A DNA stretch of 64,000 nucleotides, from contig CANTFL010001461.1 of the NCBI GenBank assembly GCA_947650285.1, positions 102,625 through 166,624 on the forward strand. Direction: 5' to 3'. Position 1 is the stretch's first letter; every line of letters begins with the position of its first letter. Under the pieces are notes generated by a model. The model was not told where the DNA came from and searched no databases. It worked only from the letters and a program-made list of their open reading frames with translations. The position numbers were made by a program, and so were the translations under genes. Shown here piece by piece: positions 9,198 through 19,104 of the stretch. Origin of the DNA: Hyaloperonospora brassicae (Eukaryota > Oomycota > Peronosporomycetes > Peronosporales > Peronosporaceae).

Positions 9198-11000
9198 TGT
9201 GGTAAAGTCATTAACTAAATTTTGGGACGTGGATCGGTGGCCACCTAGTCAAGAGGTCACTTACTGGTGGAAAACGGGCCCATGGGACTTGGCGATCCAA
9301 TGAGGAGATTGAAAACGATCTCAACGGGGATCGGCGATCTGGTCCAACTGTCACCAGACTTATGGACACGGATCGATTTGAGACGGAGCGATCTGGGACA
9401 AGACGACCAATAGAACGATTTCCATGGAGCGATCTGGGACAAGGATCTGGGACAAGGACCTGGGACCAGGTGATGTGATATGACTCTGTGATGAAGGTGT
9501 AACATCCTGCAGATCGGTGACGCTCTCTATCGATCTCCCAAAGGGAGTACTGATTTAGGTTAATCATGGCCCGATCTGGAAGTGGGGATGTTTGTGGGAG
9601 TCCGTGGGACCGTTGTAAGAACTGTGGATGGTCCCATGGAGCAGATAAACTCTTGGGGATGGTATCGGAGTATACACAATGAACGGAATAACACATATGG
9701 CCGGATTGTACTATGTCGATCCTCAACTATCTCTAATTGGGCATCAGATCGGTCATGTTCCCTGCTGATTATGGATATATCGATGATGGAGCTATTGGAT
9801 TGTGATATACATGCTTGTTGAAGGTCCGTGAGTGATGTCGCAAAAGTTCAGACCGAAAGAGCCAGTGGAAGCCGGTTGAATTGACGTCGAAAAATGGATT
9901 TAGACACATTCGGCATTTGGATAATATTTTGGTCTATTCGGTACCAAAATTGGGTATTAGGTACCGCATTTGGAATTTGCTCCTTTCTGGTGTCTAGGTA
10001 CGATATCGGGAGTATTGGCGCTATCTTTGGAGTACAGGTCACGAAACTTTGACACGTGTTCAAGGCGGCGGTCAAGTTGAAGGTGATGTTGACTTGGAGA
10101 GTGACCTACGGTTGGGAATAGGCCTAAAGATAGGTTGGCTAATAATTTGGTTGGTAAATAAACAGACTTGAACTCTACTTCTTCTGCACACGACGCGCGT
10201 TCCTCCCCTCTTCTCCGGGAAAGATCGATTTGGCTTCCCCGGCGGGTCAAGGCACGCGTGTTACAGGGACACAGAAGACCGATCTTGGATTGTTGGCCAA
10301 GGTCGGGAAGAGCCATCTCGGGATATCTGGCCTGGATCGATCAAGTACTCACACTCAACTCAACTGCTAGGGAGCAGCAACACAAGGAAAAGGAAAAGGA
10401 TTTTGGTTACAAGATCGCAAGAAGGCTCAAGTGGTCAGAAGATCTGGACAAGGAGTTCAAGACAAGACCGAGAAAGATCGAAGCGATCTACTGGGTAGAT
10501 CGGCACGTTTCATTTTAGTGAAACCAAGAACCGATCTGCCCACATTGCGCACTTCCGGCAAGATCGGCCGATCCCAAGACCAGATCGGACCGATCTCAAG
10601 GCAATATCGACGCGAGACTACTATTTGGTGAGTGAAGATTTCCGCACAGCGAAGACCCCGATCCCGATGACGAATCGAGATCGGTGTGATTTAAGATCGA
10701 GATCGCGACGTTTTCGGTAAAAGATCGCCGTGACTCAAGATCAAGATCGCAGAACCCCTGTTCGTGGTGTGAAGGTTTCCGCACCGGAAGCGAACTCTCA
10801 ACCCCAAACCTTCAGCGAGATCAACATCTCCCACGTCCATTACGAAGAGCTCAAGCCAGCCCAACCGACGGGTACACAAGGTGAGCACAAGGATATACAA
10901 CAAGGCACGAATCGGAGTACCCCCTCCGTGAGTCAGCAATTCTGGGCAAGTGGAAGGTCGACCCTCACACAAGTAATTTTGTGAGATCGACTTCACCACA
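9198..11000 (+). repeat. LTR1, 5' LTR of B1
   Basis: 1,803 bp from TGTGGTAAAG to CTTCACCACA, near-complementary ends. The left end follows A1 sequence directly. The right end is fixed by the primer site ATGGTGCGC..., which follows each B-family LTR and its interior. It is the most diverged of the plus-strand copies in its middle part (about 10160-10300). The last 600 bases are strongly enriched in GATC. Minus- and plus-strand open stretches inside it are shadows. Confidence 0.88.
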
Positions 11001-13436
11001 ATGGTGCGCGTGCCCGGATCTTCTGAGGCCTCTGGATTTCACCGTGAGTCCACTGGAGAAGATGTCAAGATCAAGCAAGAACCTGGGATTGAAGTGTCAG
11101 CGACAGAGAGATCGACGCAGACACGCAGAAGCACAAGATCCCCATATCATCAGAGTTTTGGGAGGGGCTCTGACGAAATGAAAATAAAAGAGGAAGATCG
11201 AGAGATCGATCTGGAAGATAAACCTCAACCCCCTCCTAGGGTCCTTTCGGAGGCCACCTCAGATCGCTCTGCAAAGAGCAATCTGCTGGATGAAAATCCA
11301 AAGGCGAAATCCAAACCCTACCTCCTCGTTGACATATCTCCTGACCTCAAGCCGAGTAACACGACCACGAGATCGATCACATCGAAACGATCCGCGACGA
11401 GATCGACGGGATCGGACGTCAAAGATCGCCGGATCGGCCGAACCGTGCAATTAAAGGTCGGAGTCAAAGATATCGCGACGCCAAAGACTGAATGTAACCC
11501 AAGGAAGATCGCGTCCAGGGAGAAGGAGACGACAGGGAAGCACGTGAGCGTGCGAAATGGCAATACTATAATGGCCATTTGAAGACACTATTCAGGACGT
11601 ATCCAGTGTTAAAGATAATAAAGCCCAAGTTGATCGGTCCTCTGGACAAGCCGATCTCGGTCCCACCTCCTGGGACCAACAAAGTCGACGAGATCAATTT
11701 GATTTTACAGATGTTGGACGACATGGGTGTCTGCCCTAACGCTTTTGATGGAGATGAAATGCTAAGTTGCAGCTTGGAACATTTGAAGAACGCGGCGAAT
11801 GAGTTTGTGGAGATTATGATGATGCTGGTGGGCAAAGCCAACGCTCCTAAAGACAAGATCGATACACCTTTTGATTCGCTTCATGAACACGCCGTGGGAT
11901 CGCCCCGCTACGCCTCGGACGACTCCGAGAGCGAGTCAGATGGATCCATCAGCATTCGTCGAATGTCGTTAGGACCATCGGGTGGTACGTTTCTAAAAAA
12001 CAAGATCGGCCAAGCCAAGATTGACGTCTTTAAAGGACAAGCCAAGAGCGACATGTTACTGAGATCGACCGGTACCCGTATTGGGCTGGACGAGCAAGAA
12101 GAAAGCAATCTAAGTCGTCACTTCAATGCATCCATGAAGAAGTACGAGGCGGATCAACGTACAGCTCAGCATATGAATTGACAGCCAAACCACTACCCTG
12201 ATCGCCGTGCCTTTCTCCAACCCTTGCACGAAAGCCATTACATGCCGTATGTGGAGATGGAATCGTTGGAGTTGGACACTTACCAGCAGATCCATCATGG
12301 TGCGGAATACGACCCAGATGATCTATGGGTGCCCGAACCACGGCGCCTAGCCGCGACCGGTGTGACTACCGGAGGGGGGAGCATCACGCAGAGGATCAGA
12401 ATCTCAGCGATTTTGGAACTGAAAGAATTTTCAGGAAAGGATCGGGAAGAAGATAAAGCACGAACCTGGATCGGCAAAGTGAAGTCAGCGTTCATTCGGG
12501 ACCAAGCACCGGACGAAGAGAGATGTCTGTTTTTCGGTGATCTCATGGTGGGCCCAGCTCGTTACTGGTACCGCCAGCTGAGTAGGTCGACGAGATTCAA
12601 TTGAAAAGAGTTGATGAACAGTCTTCTTGTGGAATATGCAGGACACGGGATGTCCGCGAGCCGGCAATATCACCACGCAAAGAAAGATCGGAGGAAGATC
12701 CTTTACAGTACCTGTATCGGCTCAATATGATGGGAATGCAGGCGAAGATACCGGTGCTAAATGGACTGGCAGCTGCGCGCAAGGAACATGTCAACCATTT
12801 CATTGACACTCTAGATGACCCTGATCTGTCCAATCAATTGCTACTTCTAAATGTAGCCGACCCAGATACCATGCAAAAAACGCTACATGGATATCAACAA
12901 GAGAGATCGCGTCAGGGAAAAGTGATGATGGGATCGTCCAAGTTCAGGCAGAAAGGAACTTTGGGTCCAGCGCTGTCTAAACCTGAACGAGCGGTGAGGA
13001 TGATCCGTACCAGGGACGTCAGCAGCGAGTCAGGTTCGGACACCTACGAATCTGATTCGGAAGATCGATAAAGATCGGTCCACGTGGCTGCTACTGCGGA
13101 TCGATGTTCGCCATCTCGTTAGACTTCAACAAACTCGAGATCGGTCGACGCGGACACTCGTCGAGATTATCAAGATCACAATGTGCCATCGAATCCGTGC
13201 ACTCATTGCGGATCGACCAAGCACGGAGATCTCGGCTGTTGGAAGCGGCTCACGTGTCAGAAATGTGGGCTTAAGGGTACCCCTCGGACAATTGTTTTTT
13301 CGTGTGTCGTGCCTGCGTGAGATGCATGACCCGGGGAAGTGTCCCATGGAGGAGTTCTACAACATGATCCGCCAGTGGTACGTCCCAAACAAGCATGCGG
13401 GGATGCTGCCAGAGAAGGCCGTAAGGATGTTAAACT
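11001..13436 (+). pseudogene. Element B1 gag
   Basis: Gag starts at the ATG directly after LTR1. The N-terminal 190 residues are basic and Ser/Arg-rich with a KIKQEP motif. A conserved block (KLIGPLDKPISVPPPG at about 11630) and an acidic Ser-rich tract follow (11930). The capsid comes next: SGKDREEDKARTWIGKVKSAF, then ARYWYRQL at about 12560 and LQYLYRL at about 12705. Zinc knuckles lie at 13198-13250 (CTHCGSTKHGDLGC, CQKC) and 13314-13345 (MHDPGKC). B3 keeps the same region with three complete knuckles. Frame changes occur between 11001 and 11579, near 12690 and near 13260, with in-frame stops at 12179 and 12602. Confidence 0.8.
11002..11020 (+). promoter_or_regulatory. Primer binding site of B1
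   Basis: TGGTGCGCGTGCCCGGATC, one base after the LTR. Its complement reads GATCCGGGCACGCGCACCA, which looks like the T-arm and acceptor end of a tRNA with CCA. The same site follows LTR2 (20919) and precedes LTR4 on the minus strand (60097-60115). It overlaps the gag start codon. Confidence 0.75.
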
Positions 13437-13545
13437 AGGACGCTCGCCAGGTTTGAATCCGGTACGAGCCGAGCATTCTAGGCTCTGCATTATTGCATAC
13501 GTGGAATAAAAGAAGAGAGATCGCGAGAGTAAGCAGGATACAGAC

Positions 13546-14157
13546 ATGGAAACAAATATATCTCGTTCGAAGTCAAAACGTGTCGCGTCCGTGTCCCATC
13601 TGAAGAGGATCGATAAATACTCGCGATCTGAACCGACTATGATGATCGAGCTCGCTTACGGGAAATCTCGCGGATATTGGAAACATTACTCACTCGGGAA
13701 GTGGTTTAAACAGGCGAAATCTGTTGGCAAGATCAACAACGTAAAAACCACTCTGCTATTTGATTCTGGTGCTGAAGTGTCGATCATTGACACCACCTTT
13801 GCTCGTAAGTTTGGTTGCATTATTGACGAAAGTCAACGACAAGAATGTATCGGGACCGAAGAAACTTCATATATGACGATAAAATGTACCAAGATCAAAG
13901 TAGCCCTCGCGGGATTGCTGGTATGATATTTCGATGTATGGGTAGGCGATCAAGCGGGACAAGACGAGATTTTGGGAATGGACTTCATGGTACCCGCCGG
14001 AGTACGACTCGATCTAGCCGACGGCGCGCTACGTCTTTCAGAGGAAATCCGTATGCACCTCGCAGGACGTCGTCCCGCGAACGGATCGAAGGTACAGAAT
14101 GTGACGGCGAAGGAACAACATGTAGTGATCCTGGTCTGTGAGTCAATAGAAGTGTAG
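13546..14157 (+). pseudogene. Element B1 aspartic protease
   Basis: Retropepsin with an intact DSGA motif at 13762-13773 after TTLLF. The frame is lost at 13924-13926 (TGA), and the second half continues in another frame from 13972 with LGMDFMVPAGVRLDL, the same block as in Z. The stretch upstream, KHYSLGKWFKQA, is also kept in B3. It processes the polyprotein. One frameshift in the flap region inactivates it. Confidence 0.82.
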
Positions 14158-15123
14158 ATTGGGATCGGTGGGGCCAAGATGAAGTTGTGGGTCGTCAGAG
14201 GACCTGGCTGGGTACCCACAATGATCTCGGGGTTTGGTAGGAGGAAGTTTCTGCAGATGACCAATATCGGCGACCACGAGATTATACTACCCACTCATAC
14301 GATACTGGGCGTGTGGGTGGAAGGAGACATGATACCGTGGACGTAAGGTTTTGTAAAGGTCGGATCGGGGAAATACAAAGAGTGGTAGACTCTGGCGTTT
14401 GAGTCCAATACGAATCGAGTGAATGAACTCTTAAAAGAACAGATCGGACCATTGGTAAATCGTCCTAAGTACGCCACGCCAAAATGCATCATGAAACGTC
14501 CGTCTGATGTGTTAAAAGCCCCGCCTCCAGTAGTTTCCATGGTAACGCAGCAAGTAGGCGACCAAGAATTGAAAAGGGCGGATACTGTGGCTGCAAAGGA
14601 GGGAACGGTCAACGGAACCAGATCGAATCCACCAGATAAAACAGATTTATCGTCGATGGATAACGATATTGAGATCGAAACTGAGATCGCGATGAGAAGG
14701 TATCACGGGACCAAACAAGGAGAGCAAAACAATATACTGTCTTCGTCGGACGTCAATCTTACTGACAACAGAGCAGGACTGGATCGGTCCGAAGAGACGC
14801 AAAGATCTGAAGAGGACAAGTCGACTAAGATCGACGAAGCTGACTCCACCGAAGCACCAGTCTACTATCACGAGAGTGGAGATTTGTTTGCCGAGGACAT
14901 CGAGCAACATCTGGCGGTTTTACCAGAGATGTCTACTGCTATAAAAGAAGTTACAATCGACGACATTCAGATCGGCGATCCGGATGTTCCTCTCACCGCA
15001 GATCAACAAAGACTCAGATCGCTGATATGGAAGAGTCGTCACCTTCTTATGGGGAAAGGCAACGCTCTACCACCAGCGGCTCGAGAAGCGATTTGTGACA
15101 TCGATGTCAGTGGAGCCGCCTAA
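14158..15123 (+). pseudogene. Element B1 post-protease domain and pre-RT linker
   Basis: Positions 14158-14410 hold the domain also seen in Z and B2 (TNIGDHEIILP, GSGKYKEW), broken by stops at 14155-14157 and 14344-14346. From 14419 an open stretch of 234 codons forms a hydrophilic linker: PP repeats, a Ser/Asp/Glu-rich middle (EETQRSEEDKSTKIDEAD), then LTADQQRLRSLIWKSRHLLMG, a segment that precedes RT in Gypsy elements. It stops at 15121-15123. I see no catalytic residues. This long acidic linker is deleted or replaced in B2. Confidence 0.6.
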
Positions 15124-15995
15124 TTGCGCAAAGAGTCCGCCCGGTCGCATTCAAATATCGAGAGAAGCTATCCGATCTCATTAAATGACTGTTAGCGGCC
15201 AAGATCATATAACCATCCACGTCACCTTGAGCGTCTCCGATAGTGGTGATCATCAAGAAGAACGGAGTGGATATTCGCCTCTGCATTGATTAACGAAGAG
15301 TGAATCAGCTGACACGCCTGATGGCTTATCCCATGCCGTTTATCTGCGATCTGCTGAAAGACCTGGATAAAGCTCTATGGTACTGTTCGCTAGACATGGC
15401 TAGTAAATTCTGGGTTGTTGAAATGACTGAACGAGCAAAACTGGTCTCAGCATTTGTCACGCCGTTTGGCGTGTTCGAGTGGCTGCGAATGCCGTTTGGG
15501 CTTAAGAATGCACCCCAGATATACCAACGCCTGTTTGACAATGCGCTAAATGGATATCTCAAGATCGGCCAGACATCAACCTCTGATGGCCTGATCGACG
15601 TGTTCAAAGATGGATAACCTGAGACAGATCGACGACCCTACATACTGAGACGCCGATCTTACATTGACGACATCCTCATACCAGCTACGTCATGGGGATC
15701 GCTCTACCCAAAAGTAGAGCGGTTGCTGGAAGCGTGTGATAAGTGGGACATGTCTATCAGTCTCACGAAGAGCTTTTGGGGGTGCCGTAAGGTCGATTAT
15801 TTGGGACATCGAGTGTCGATGGATGGTCTGGAGGCACATCCCAAGAACTTGGAGTCGTTGACCAACATCCCGTTCTCTAGCACGCTGCGAGCTATGCAAT
15901 CTTTTCTCGGGAGCTTGAACTACTACCGCCGCTTCATTAAGGATTTCTCGGTGTATGCCGCGGTGTTGTATGAGTTAAGAGAATTGGATTTCTTC
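15124..15995 (+). pseudogene. Element B1 reverse transcriptase
   Basis: RT in frame 0 from about 15300, after a broken N-terminus (15124-15299, several stops). Conserved blocks: SLDMASKFWVVEM with the first Asp (about 15391), MPFGLKNAPQIYQRLFD (about 15489-15540), the YIDDI box at 15660-15674, KVDYLGHRVSMDG (about 15790) and the SFLGSLNYYRRFI thumb (about 15900-15940). A TAA at 15615-15617 and further stops split it between the fingers/palm block and the YIDDI box. All catalytic aspartates remain. Same family as A1 RT but a clearly separate branch (YIDDI against YFDDV). Confidence 0.88.
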
Positions 15996-16540
15996 GAGAT
16001 CGGCCGATCTCAGCTCGCAGCAGGAGACGAATGGTTGAACGAGGGTCGATGGACCGAAGATAAGGTTGCTTTCACTATGCTAAACGCTAAAATAGCTACA
16101 GCTCCCATGCTTAAACAGTTCGACCCAGATCGCCCTTCCGTGATCGTGGTCTATGCTAGCAAGCGGGCTGTGTCAGCGGCCCTGATACAGGAGTACGATG
16201 GCGTGTACCACCCGGTGGCGTTCACTAGACGTACGTTGAAGCCCAATGAGCTTAACTACGGGACGGTGGAAAAAGAAGTGCTGGCACTAATTCGTATCTT
16301 GGATGTATGCTATACTTCGCTTGCCTCGCGGGAGATCACTGTGCTGACCCGACATTCTACGTTAGCATGGTCGATGCAATCTCGAGGACTCAACGGGAGA
16401 TTAGGACGGTGGGCTGCTTTGTTGTCAAACTGGACTATGGAGATGAAGAAATGTGAGCGAGGAGAGGAAGAGATCCTGGTCATGTTAGCAGCGAGTATCA
16501 CCCCGAGAGAGGAGGTGGAAGAGATGCTGATCACGATCTC
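15996..16540 (+). pseudogene. Element B1 degenerate Gypsy RNase H
   Basis: The normal Gypsy RNase H position is occupied by a recognisable but altered domain. VVYASKRAVSAALIQE has Tyr (16152-16154) where the first catalytic Asp belongs. Glu is kept in VEKEVLAL. VLTRHSTLAWSM has Arg (16350-16352) where TDH carries the next Asp. Two of the acidic residues are thus gone, while the fold-defining blocks (FTRRTLKPNELNYGTVEKE) are intact and the frame is open to 16659. In retroviruses and dual-RNase H elements the ancestral domain degenerates into a connection domain. That reading fits here and suggests the losses predate the decay of this copy. Confidence 0.78.
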
Positions 16541-16559
16541 CCCGCGTAAGGACTGCCGA

Positions 16560-17000
16560 CGCAAGATATTAACACCGCCAACAACGGTGGGAGTAGATGA
16601 GCAGTTGCTGGTGGCCAGTTTCGATGGATCGGCAAGTATAAAGAAGAAAGGAGGGTCGTAGAGTGCTGTGATATGGAGGTTACCCGAGTGGAAGATCGCG
16701 GCGGCAGAATCCAGATACACTCTCGACCTCACCGTGAATGAAGATGAGTATAATGGATTGCTGTTATGCTTCGATTTACTGGCCGATCTGGACAGGGGGC
16801 GAGAAATTCTGTGCGGAGACTCCAACTTGGTGATTCGACAGATGCGTGGGGAGGATCGACTGCAAGGCACCGGCCCACAACTTCTCAGGCATTAAGCGTT
16901 GGAGAAATTGCGATCTTGGACTAACACGAGTTTATGCGTATGAAGCGGGAATGGAACCAAAGTGCAGATCGACTAGCCAGCACATCATTGCGGAACAAAA
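16560..17000 (+). pseudogene. Element B1 second, archaeal-type RNase H
   Basis: A second RNase H follows the first. All four DEDD positions are present: Asp in SFDGSA (16623-16625), Glu in NEDEYNGLL (16746-16748), Asp in LCGDSNL (16818-16820) and Asp in NQSADRLA (16967-16969). The segment KREWNQSADRLA is the usual end of archaeal/plant-type RNase H domains. A TAG at 16659-16661, a TAA at 16893-16895 and a frameshift before 16934 break this copy. The part 16740-16840 is the closest match in the window to the start of the 690-bp repeat unit of B2. Confidence 0.82.
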
Positions 17001-18811
17001 AAGGAATATCTGTTGTAGCTGAAGAAGATCGACGAGATCTGGTGACTCTGAACCGTCTCGATGAATTGTTGAAGCCCAAGCAAAATGGTCAGCTGGCTCG
17101 GATAGCTGCGATTACGAGATCAGCCGAGAGGATGCGTCATGAACCTGAAGTGATACAAGAGGAGATGGTACAGATAATTAGAATTCAACGCATTGTACAA
17201 GCTCAAGATGAAGAGCGTTGGATTTTCAATTTCAAGAAGTATCTAAGTGGCGATGTATTAAACTTTGACGCGGGAGAGGTGAAGATATGCGCAAAACTGG
17301 CGCAAGAGTACGAGATCGATGAGAACGATCTGCTATTTTTCTGCCCCATGGAGAAAAGAGAGTCAGACGATCGCGGTGGTTTGATAAGGTTGGTGATCCC
17401 TGAGACGTTGCAACAGTATTTTTTGCATCACTATCATACGAGCCTGGAAGGAGGCCATCAGGGTATCGCCAGAGCTTATCAGAGGATCAGATCGCGATTC
17501 CATTGTAGAGGACTGTATCGGAGTGTGCAAAGATATGTGGGCGAATGTACCGACTGTGAAACGGGAAAAGGAAGCCCGACGATTCATGGGAGGTTCCCGG
17601 GCAACTTACACGCAACCTATCCATTTCAGATCATCGCAATGGATTATATACCTTCGTTGCCCAAGTCTATCAAGGGGTATACCGAACTGCTCATTTGGGT
17701 GGATCTCTTCTCAAGATATGTGATTGCAAAGGCTAGCTCATCACGAGCAGCACAAATATTAGCTGAGAATTACGAAGAATGTGTGTTTCGACGCTTCGGA
17801 GCTAGCGAGGCTATCAGGCACGATCGAGACCCGAAATTTATGTCCGATTTTTTTCGAGCTTTCAGTCGGATCGTAGGTCAGAAACAGCGTGCCACCATGG
17901 CTTATAGGCCACAAGCAAATGGAACAGCCAAACGAATGGTGCAAACCTTGACGCATTCGCTCAAGATGTACGTGGCTGAAGTTGACCAACGAGACTGGGA
18001 TGAGTATGCTGAGCGACTCACATTTGCAATTAATACTGCACAAGATCAGATCCGGGGGGACACCCGATTCTATCTGATTCATGGGTGGGATCCACGATCG
18101 ACGTTGGAAGCTACGTTATTAGTGGGGAACACGAGAACGAGAGATCGCGATCCGAAGCGGTGGAGATATAGTATTCAAAGACACTATCAGCGAGCTCGAT
18201 CCGCAGTGGACGATCAACTACGAGCTGCGATCCAAGAGAGGGCATATAGACAAAATGAAGATGTGGAGCAACACGAGATCGAAGTGGGAACGCAATTATG
18301 GCTATACTTAGATCGGATCAAGGAAGGATACGCGAAGAAACTATCACGTATGTGGCATGGCCCATTCCGAGTTGCGGACATTTGCGGAGATCACGCGGTG
18401 AAGTTGGAGATCGCCGGAACCCCATATCGCCTATCGCCGATTGTGCACCTATCGAAACTAAAGAGAGTAAAGACGTTCTGTGAACGGCCAAAGGATCAGC
18501 TTACAATAAATGAAGCAGATCGTTTGGACTTTGATAAAGCTCTGCTACCAGAAGAAAGTTGGGAGAACGAGCTTAAAGAGGGAGAATATAAAGGGGAAGA
18601 AGTATTGAAAGTGCGATCTGGTCGGAGAACTCGTTATGGGCGAGTACACCGACAGTTTCTGGTGAGATATAAGGGATATCCCGACCTAAGTTGGGTGGAC
18701 GAGGCCGATCTAAGTTGTGGATTTATCTTGCAAGAGTTTGAGCGGAACCGAGTGAGTCGAAACCGTTTTGAAGTGATCCAGTCACATGAAGGCAAGTTGG
18801 GTGAACCTTAA
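16934..18811 (+). CDS. Element B1 integrase with chromodomain
   Basis: An uninterrupted 625-codon stretch, the longest intact piece of B1. It starts with the tail of the archaeal-type RNase H (to 17000). The zinc domain HHYHTSLEGGHQG...CTDCETGKG spans about 17428-17570. The core has Asp in AMDYIP (17642-17644) and HDRDPKF (17819-17836). The expected Glu in the NGTAKRM block is Lys (AAA, 17930-17932). The C-terminal domain has MWHGPFRV (about 18351), then a DEALLPEESW-like acidic helix and a chromodomain at about 18601-18770 (FLVRYKGYPDLSWVDEADL). The frame is open but the DDE triad is not complete, so the enzyme should be inactive. The first start codon is arbitrary because pol is a polyprotein. 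Confidence 0.85.
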   Translation: MRMKREWNQSADRLASTSLRNKKGISVVAEEDRRDLVTLNRLDELLKPKQNGQLARIAAITRSAERMRHEPEVIQEEMVQIIRIQRIVQAQDEERWIFNFKKYLSGDVLNFDAGEVKICAKLAQEYEIDENDLLFFCPMEKRESDDRGGLIRLVIPETLQQYFLHHYHTSLEGGHQGIARAYQRIRSRFHCRGLYRSVQRYVGECTDCETGKGSPTIHGRFPGNLHATYPFQIIAMDYIPSLPKSIKGYTELLIWVDLFSRYVIAKASSSRAAQILAENYEECVFRRFGASEAIRHDRDPKFMSDFFRAFSRIVGQKQRATMAYRPQANGTAKRMVQTLTHSLKMYVAEVDQRDWDEYAERLTFAINTAQDQIRGDTRFYLIHGWDPRSTLEATLLVGNTRTRDRDPKRWRYSIQRHYQRARSAVDDQLRAAIQERAYRQNEDVEQHEIEVGTQLWLYLDRIKEGYAKKLSRMWHGPFRVADICGDHAVKLEIAGTPYRLSPIVHLSKLKRVKTFCERPKDQLTINEADRLDFDKALLPEESWENELKEGEYKGEEVLKVRSGRRTRYGRVHRQFLVRYKGYPDLSWVDEADLSCGFILQEFERNRVSRNRFEVIQSHEGKLGEP

Positions 18812-18823
18812 CGATCTGGACAA

Positions 18824-18949
18824 GTGTTCTGGGAGGCGGAATATGCTGATGAATGGGGTTTCAAGGTGTGCTAGTTGGTAGCATACGCTGATGGATGGGG
18901 TGGAAAGATGTGCTGGGAGGCAGTACATGCTGGTAAATGGAGCTAGTTG
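18824..18949 (+). repeat. 42-bp tandem repeat in B1 3' UTR
   Basis: Three imperfect units starting at 18824, 18866 and 18908, each like gtgtgctgggaggcag followed by a tatgctgatgaatgggg-type half. B2 has the same repeat at 49458-49585. It lies between the chromodomain stop and the polypurine tract. Confidence 0.7.
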
Positions 18950-19104
18950 TGTGATTATGGAGACAGTCAAGTGAATTAATTTACTGAATGATGTGGAGTG
19001 AGAAATATCGAGGCCATGGGACGGATTTGAGGGCTTAAAACGAAGTTAATGAGCGACTGTACTGAGGTCAATTGCTGTACAAAGGAATTCATTACAGGGG
19101 GCGG
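18950..19104 (+). promoter_or_regulatory. B1 3' UTR and polypurine tract
   Basis: Non-coding. It ends with ACAGGGGGCGGT at 19093-19104 directly before the TGTGG of LTR2, a polypurine-tract position. B2 has ACAGGGGGAGAT at the same place (50440-50451). Confidence 0.6.

Noticed and set aside
9211..9726. 171-codon minus-strand ORF in LTR1 and similar ones in LTR2, LTR3 and LTR4
   Set aside because: They lie inside LTRs, vary in length between copies and contain only low-complexity residues caused by GATC/GGTC-rich DNA.
15999..16016. Perfect palindrome around GATCGGCCGATC in B1 as evidence of A-type hairpin packing
   Set aside because: It is explained by the GATC-rich composition of B elements; neighbouring B1 sequence lacks the regular 9-11-bp hairpins seen in A1.
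16310..16870. 186-codon minus-strand ORF opposite B1 RNase H
   Set aside because: Overlaps catalytic-domain coding sequence; no recognisable motif and not conserved in B2.
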